Source: Thermus brockianus (GTDB taxonomy: Bacteria > Deinococcota > Deinococci > Deinococcales > Thermaceae). Taken from it: 33,350 nucleotides of DNA. The position numbers and the translations under genes are program-made. The notes under the pieces were generated by a model. The model saw nothing but the letters and a program-made list of their open reading frames with translations. It searched no databases and had not been told where the DNA came from. Positions 30,662 through 33,350 of the stretch are shown piece by piece (the first letter of the stretch is position 1; each line of letters starts with the position of its first letter). The stretch spans positions 1 through 33,350 of the forward strand of contig NZ_JAKEDV010000002.1 in the NCBI RefSeq assembly GCF_021462505.1, written 5' to 3'.

Positions 30662-30691
30662 AGTGTACGGCATAAATGTGCAGAATGTCAA
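30662..30691 (-). promoter_or_regulatory. Promoter of glnA (-35 TTGACA, 18 bp, -10 TACACT)
   Basis: On the minus strand consensus TTGACA (30691-30686) and TACACT (30667-30662) are 18 bp apart. The start would lie near 30655, giving a leader of about 56 nt with a Shine-Dalgarno. Confidence 0.65.
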
Positions 30692-30754
30692 CCCTTATCC
30701 TGTCATGCGCGTTTTGGAATGCCCGCGTTGACCAACCCCTGAAGGGTCCTCGGC

Positions 30755-30760
30755 TAGACT
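30755..30760 (+). promoter_or_regulatory. -10 box TAGACT for the 5'-nucleotidase gene
   Basis: TAGACT is followed at 5 nt by an in-frame ATG (30766) and, 12 bases further on, by the ATG at 30778, which has GGAGGT in front. TTGACC (30728-30733) is 21 bp upstream, too far for a good -35. Confidence 0.45.
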
Positions 30761-30777
30761 GGGGGATGGAGGTACCT

Positions 30778-32445
30778 ATGGCGCAGGGGATGAAGCGGCG
30801 GGACGTATTGCGGGCGGGCGCGGCTTTGGGGCTTGCGGGCCTGGGTCTTGGGCGGGCGCAAGGGGCGTTTACCTTAACCCTGGTCCACACCAACGATACC
30901 CACGCCCACCTGGAGCCCATGGAGCTTACCCTTTCCGGGAACAGGGTGCGCGTGGGCGGGGTGGCCCAGCGGGTGGCCTTCTTTGACCGCCTGCGGGCGA
31001 GCCGCAAGAACCTTCTCTTTTTGGACGCGGGGGATGTTTTCCAGGGAACCCTTTACTTCAACCAGTACCGGGGTTTGGCGGACCGCTACTTCATGCACCG
31101 GATGCTCTATCGGGTCATGGCCCTGGGGAACCACGAGTTTGACCTGGGGCCTGGGCCCTTGGCGGAGTTCTTGAAGGGGGCGAGGTTCAAGGTGGTTTCC
31201 GCCAACGTGGACGTGAGTCAAGAACCTCGGCTTAAGGGCCTTGTGGCTCCCTACGCTGTCCTGAGCGTGGGTGGGGAGAAGGTGGGGGTGGTGGGCCTCA
31301 CCACCCCGGACACCAAGGAGATCGCCAACCCTGGCCCCACCGTGGCCTTTTTAGACCCCTATGAGAGCGCCCAGAAGGCGGTTTACGAGCTCCTAAGCCG
31401 GGGGGTGAACAAGATCCTTGTCCTCTCCCACCTGGGCTATGGGGAGGACCTAAAGCTTGCCCGGAGGCTTGTGGGGGCGCAGGTCATCGTGGGCGGCCAC
31501 TCCCACACCCTTTTGGGAAGCTTCCCCCACAAGGAGCTTGCCCCCGCCGGGCCCTACCCCACGGTGGTCAAGAACCCCGAGGGGAAGGACGTCCTGGTGG
31601 TGCAGGCCTGGGAGTGGGGGAAAGTGGTGGGGGTTTTGGAGGTGAGCTTTGACGCCAAGGGGGAGCTCGTGGCCTACAAGGGCGAGCCCTTCCTCATGAC
31701 CCCCGAGGTGTCCCCGGAGGACTTCTTCGCCAAGGAGGCCCTTCTGGCCTACGCCCAACCGGTCATGGCCCTCATGGGCCAGGTCATCGCCGAGGCCAAG
31801 GTGGACCTGGTGGGGGAGAGGGCCATCGTGCGCCGGCGGGAGAGCAACCTGGGCAACCTGATCGCCGACGGCATGGTCTGGAAGACCAAAAACGCCGGGG
31901 TGCAGATCGCCCTGCAAAACGGCGGGGGCATCCGGGCCTCCATCCCCAAGGGCCCCATCACCGTGGGCAAGGTCTACGAGGTTCTGCCCTTTGGCAACAC
32001 CCTGGTGGTGATGGACCTGAAGGGGAGGGAGATCAAGGCGGCCCTGGAAAACGGGGTTTCCCAGTGGGAGGCCCAGGCGGGGCGGTTCCTCCAGGTTTCG
32101 GGCCTGCGCTACGCCTTTGACCTCTCCCGGCCCGCGGGGGACCGGGTGGTGAGGGTGGAGGTAAAGACGGAAAAGGGCTATGTGCCCTTGGACCTCGAGG
32201 CCACCTACCGGGTGGTGGTCAACAACTTCATCGCCGCCGGCGGGGACGGCTTCACCGTGCTCAAGGAGGCCCAGGGCTACCGGGTGGACACGGGCTTCAG
32301 CGACGCCGAGAGCTTCATGGACTACCTGAAGGAGCTTAAGGTGGTGGAGGCGGGCCTCGAGGGCCGGATTGAGGTCCTCAACGAGCCCAAAGGGGAGCGC
32401 CCCGCCTACTGGGCCTACGAGGTGCCGGAACGGGTGGGGGTCTAG
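30778..32445 (+). CDS. Tat-exported bifunctional metallophosphatase / 5'-nucleotidase
   Basis: A 555-residue UshA-type 5'-nucleotidase that should release phosphate from nucleotides outside the cytoplasm. The N-terminus [19 protein letters not shown] is a twin-arginine signal. The metallophosphatase domain has [13 protein letters not shown] (metal ligands D40, H42), [34 protein letters not shown] and IVGGHSHT. The C-terminal substrate domain has [28 protein letters not shown] and [13 protein letters not shown]. ATGs at 30766, 30778 and 30790 are possible; I chose 30778 because GGAGGT lies four bases before it. The frame is open from 30676, but that region contains the divergent promoters. It is divergent from glnA. 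Confidence 0.9.
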   Translation: MAQGMKRRDVLRAGAALGLAGLGLGRAQGAFTLTLVHTNDTHAHLEPMELTLSGNRVRVGGVAQRVAFFDRLRASRKNLLFLDAGDVFQGTLYFNQYRGLADRYFMHRMLYRVMALGNHEFDLGPGPLAEFLKGARFKVVSANVDVSQEPRLKGLVAPYAVLSVGGEKVGVVGLTTPDTKEIANPGPTVAFLDPYESAQKAVYELLSRGVNKILVLSHLGYGEDLKLARRLVGAQVIVGGHSHTLLGSFPHKELAPAGPYPTVVKNPEGKDVLVVQAWEWGKVVGVLEVSFDAKGELVAYKGEPFLMTPEVSPEDFFAKEALLAYAQPVMALMGQVIAEAKVDLVGERAIVRRRESNLGNLIADGMVWKTKNAGVQIALQNGGGIRASIPKGPITVGKVYEVLPFGNTLVVMDLKGREIKAALENGVSQWEAQAGRFLQVSGLRYAFDLSRPAGDRVVRVEVKTEKGYVPLDLEATYRVVVNNFIAAGGDGFTVLKEAQGYRVDTGFSDAESFMDYLKELKVVEAGLEGRIEVLNEPKGERPAYWAYEVPERVGV

Positions 32446-32465
32446 GCGTGGGGAACCCCCCGGGG
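32436..32465. terminator. Weak candidate terminator between convergent nucleotidase and MOSC genes
   Basis: GGGGGT (32436-32441, overlapping the end of the nucleotidase gene) can pair with ACCCCC (32455-32460), and CCCCCGGGGG (32456-32465) is itself a palindrome. A short CTCTT follows on the plus strand. The 25-nt gap between the two stops holds nothing else. Confidence 0.3.
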
Positions 32466-32470
32466 GCTCT

Positions 32471-32914
32471 TCACCGGGTGAGGGTGAGGACCCGCACGGG
32501 GTCCCCTACCCGCACCACCCCGCCCTCCAGGACCCGGGCGTAAAGCCCCCGCCCCCCGTAAAGGAGCTTGGGCAGGCGCAGGTCAAACTGGGAGAGGCTT
32601 GCGCACACGGTGCAAACCTGGGAAAACTCCAAAAGCGCTTCCCCCACCCATAGCCGGGCCCCCAAGGGGAGGCCGTGGGGGTCCAGGTCCAGGAGGAGGT
32701 TTTCCCCTAGGGCCCCGTAGGGGAGGTCTATCCCGGCCCTTTGCGCCTTCTCGTAGGCGGCAAGCCCCGCCACCAGGACCGCCCGGTCAGGGTCCTTGCC
32801 GGCGTGCCGGTCCCCCTTGGCCCCAAAGCCTGGGAGGAGCTCTAGGACTTCTACCCGGGGTTTGGGCAACCCAGGGGTGGTCCCGAGGTGGAGGGAGACG
32901 ACCTTCCCCGTCAT
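32471..32914 (-). CDS. MOSC domain-containing protein
   Basis: A 147-residue stand-alone MOSC domain, the beta-barrel found at the C-terminus of molybdenum-cofactor sulfurases and in YiiM-like and mARC proteins. Family features are GDRHAG (34-39), the GALGENLLLD segment, and the conserved cysteine C101 in QVCTVCASL, which in relatives carries a sulfur or coordinates molybdenum. It probably handles sulfur or molybdenum-cofactor ligands, but the partner is unknown. The ATG overlaps the stop of the preceding cytochrome gene (ATGA), so the two are co-translated. That fits a molybdoenzyme-cytochrome locus continuing beyond the window. Confidence 0.88.
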   Translation of the reverse strand: MTGKVVSLHLGTTPGLPKPRVEVLELLPGFGAKGDRHAGKDPDRAVLVAGLAAYEKAQRAGIDLPYGALGENLLLDLDPHGLPLGARLWVGEALLEFSQVCTVCASLSQFDLRLPKLLYGGRGLYARVLEGGVVRVGDPVRVLTLTR

Positions 32915-33350
32915 GGGAGCCTGAGCCCCTGGCGCAGGGCGTGGACCTCCTCGGGGGTTAGGGGCTTGGCCCGCGCCGCCTTCACCTCTTCGGGGGTGTA
33001 GGGCCGGAAGCCTTGGGGGGCGCCGAAGGTGAGGAGGTGGTTCAGCACCAGGGCCAGGTCCTCGTCGGTTAGCCAGGCGAAGCCGGGCATCACCTGGTTG
33101 TAGGTCTGTCCCTCCACCTGGATCTCCCCCTGGAGGCCGTAGAGCACCACTAGGAGGAGGTAGTTCCGCCCGCCCTCGGTCCCCAGGAGCTTGGCCGCGT
33201 GCCCCCGCAAAGGAGGGAAGAGGGGTGGGTTGCCCTCCCCTTGCGGCCCGTGGCAGCCCTGGCAGTTGGCGTAGACCTGGGCGCCCGTCTTGGCGGCGGG
33301 GGCCGCGGCTGCCGGGGGCGGGGGGGGGGGGGGGGGGCCCAGGGAGGGGG
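32911..33350 (-). CDS. c-type cytochrome, 5' part outside window
   Basis: The frame is open to the window edge, so the N-terminus is missing. One haem-binding CxxCH motif is present (YANCQGCHGPQGEGNPPLFPP, part of the segment coded at about 33211-33270), and the distal Met ligand lies in VMPGFAWLTDEDLALVL. A C-terminal tail of about 35 residues follows. Before the haem domain is a linker of glycine, eight prolines and an alanine-rich stretch, coded through an 18-base homopolymer, as in membrane-tethered or secreted cytochromes. It overlaps the MOSC gene by 4 nt. Its pairing with a MOSC protein suggests service to a molybdenum enzyme such as a sulfite dehydrogenase, which is inference only. 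Confidence 0.85.
   Translation of the reverse strand, partial: PSLGPPPPPPPPAAAAPAAKTGAQVYANCQGCHGPQGEGNPPLFPPLRGHAAKLLGTEGGRNYLLLVVLYGLQGEIQVEGQTYNQVMPGFAWLTDEDLALVLNHLLTFGAPQGFRPYTPEEVKAARAKPLTPEEVHALRQGLRLP
33320..33337. repeat. 18-base G homopolymer
   Basis: Eighteen consecutive G bases (C on the coding strand) lie inside the proline linker of the cytochrome gene. The run spans six codons, and the frame stays open on both sides. Such a length is rare and prone to slippage in replication, PCR and sequencing. Confidence 0.9.

Noticed and set aside
30676..30777. Upstream start of the nucleotidase gene
   Set aside because: The added residues precede the Tat signal and cover both divergent promoters; an export signal should be near the N-terminus.
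30600..31007. N-terminal extension of glnA up to 31007
   Set aside because: The extension has no similarity to glutamine synthetase, crosses the glnA promoter and runs antisense to the nucleotidase; the ATG at 30599 has a strong Shine-Dalgarno.
32436..32465. Strong bidirectional terminator between nucleotidase and MOSC genes
   Set aside because: The stems are short, overlap each other and lack a T tract, so only a low-confidence candidate is listed.

Overview
The window is a gene-dense, very GC-rich chromosomal segment that I assign to the genus Thermus; the species is not determined. The grounds are the extreme third-position G/C bias, a PilF-type pilus ATPase with three N-terminal GSPII domains, a TmrAB-like heterodimeric ABC exporter, and many genes whose start codon lies 6-7 nt after a TANNNT -10 box, an arrangement typical of leaderless transcription in Deinococcus-Thermus. 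I see no mobile element, CRISPR array or phage gene, and no gene-free stretch over 300 bases. The longest intergenic intervals, about 178 nt each, flank glnA.

Layout. (1) 1-100: the 3' part of tRNA-Gly(GCC) and its terminator. (2) 99-8165, minus strand: pgeF, a YqeG-type HAD phosphatase, pilF, pilT, gatB, purM and a histidine phosphatase. This run joins type IV pilus motors to housekeeping genes, but several genes carry their own -10 box, two of them placed at or beside the preceding stop codon. (3) 8237-12137: short genes in alternating orientation (DUF4395 membrane protein, ribH, fluC, aroQ, a LysM/M23 peptidase, an RNA m5U methyltransferase). Convergent pairs overlap at their 3' ends and divergent pairs share tiny promoter regions. 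(4) 12179-19401, plus strand: a NarL-type response regulator, an M20 peptidase, a DUF2229 protein, tmrB-like and tmrA-like ABC genes, and folC. (5) 19391-23978, minus strand: a PrcB-domain lipoprotein and a peptide-type ABC transporter (binding protein plus two permeases, no ATPase genes in the window). (6) 24063-29081, minus strand: a complete branched-chain amino-acid ABC operon, livJHMGF. (7) 29259-30599, minus strand: glnA. (8) 30778-33350: a Tat-exported 5'-nucleotidase, a MOSC-domain protein and a partial c-type cytochrome that runs off the window next to an 18-G tract.

Working together: regions 6 and 7 join amino-acid uptake to nitrogen assimilation. Their first genes have TTGACA -35 boxes and Shine-Dalgarno leaders, unlike the leaderless genes elsewhere. 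Both ABC importers have a perfect 12-bp RNA hairpin between the binding-protein gene and the first permease gene, probably setting a high binding-protein to permease ratio. I found no obviously new enzymatic system. The most distinctive content is regulatory: leaderless promoters embedded in neighbouring stop codons, overlapping divergent -10 boxes, a 21-bp operator-like palindrome before the DUF4395 gene, a promoter whose spacer is a hairpin, and a foldable glnA leader.
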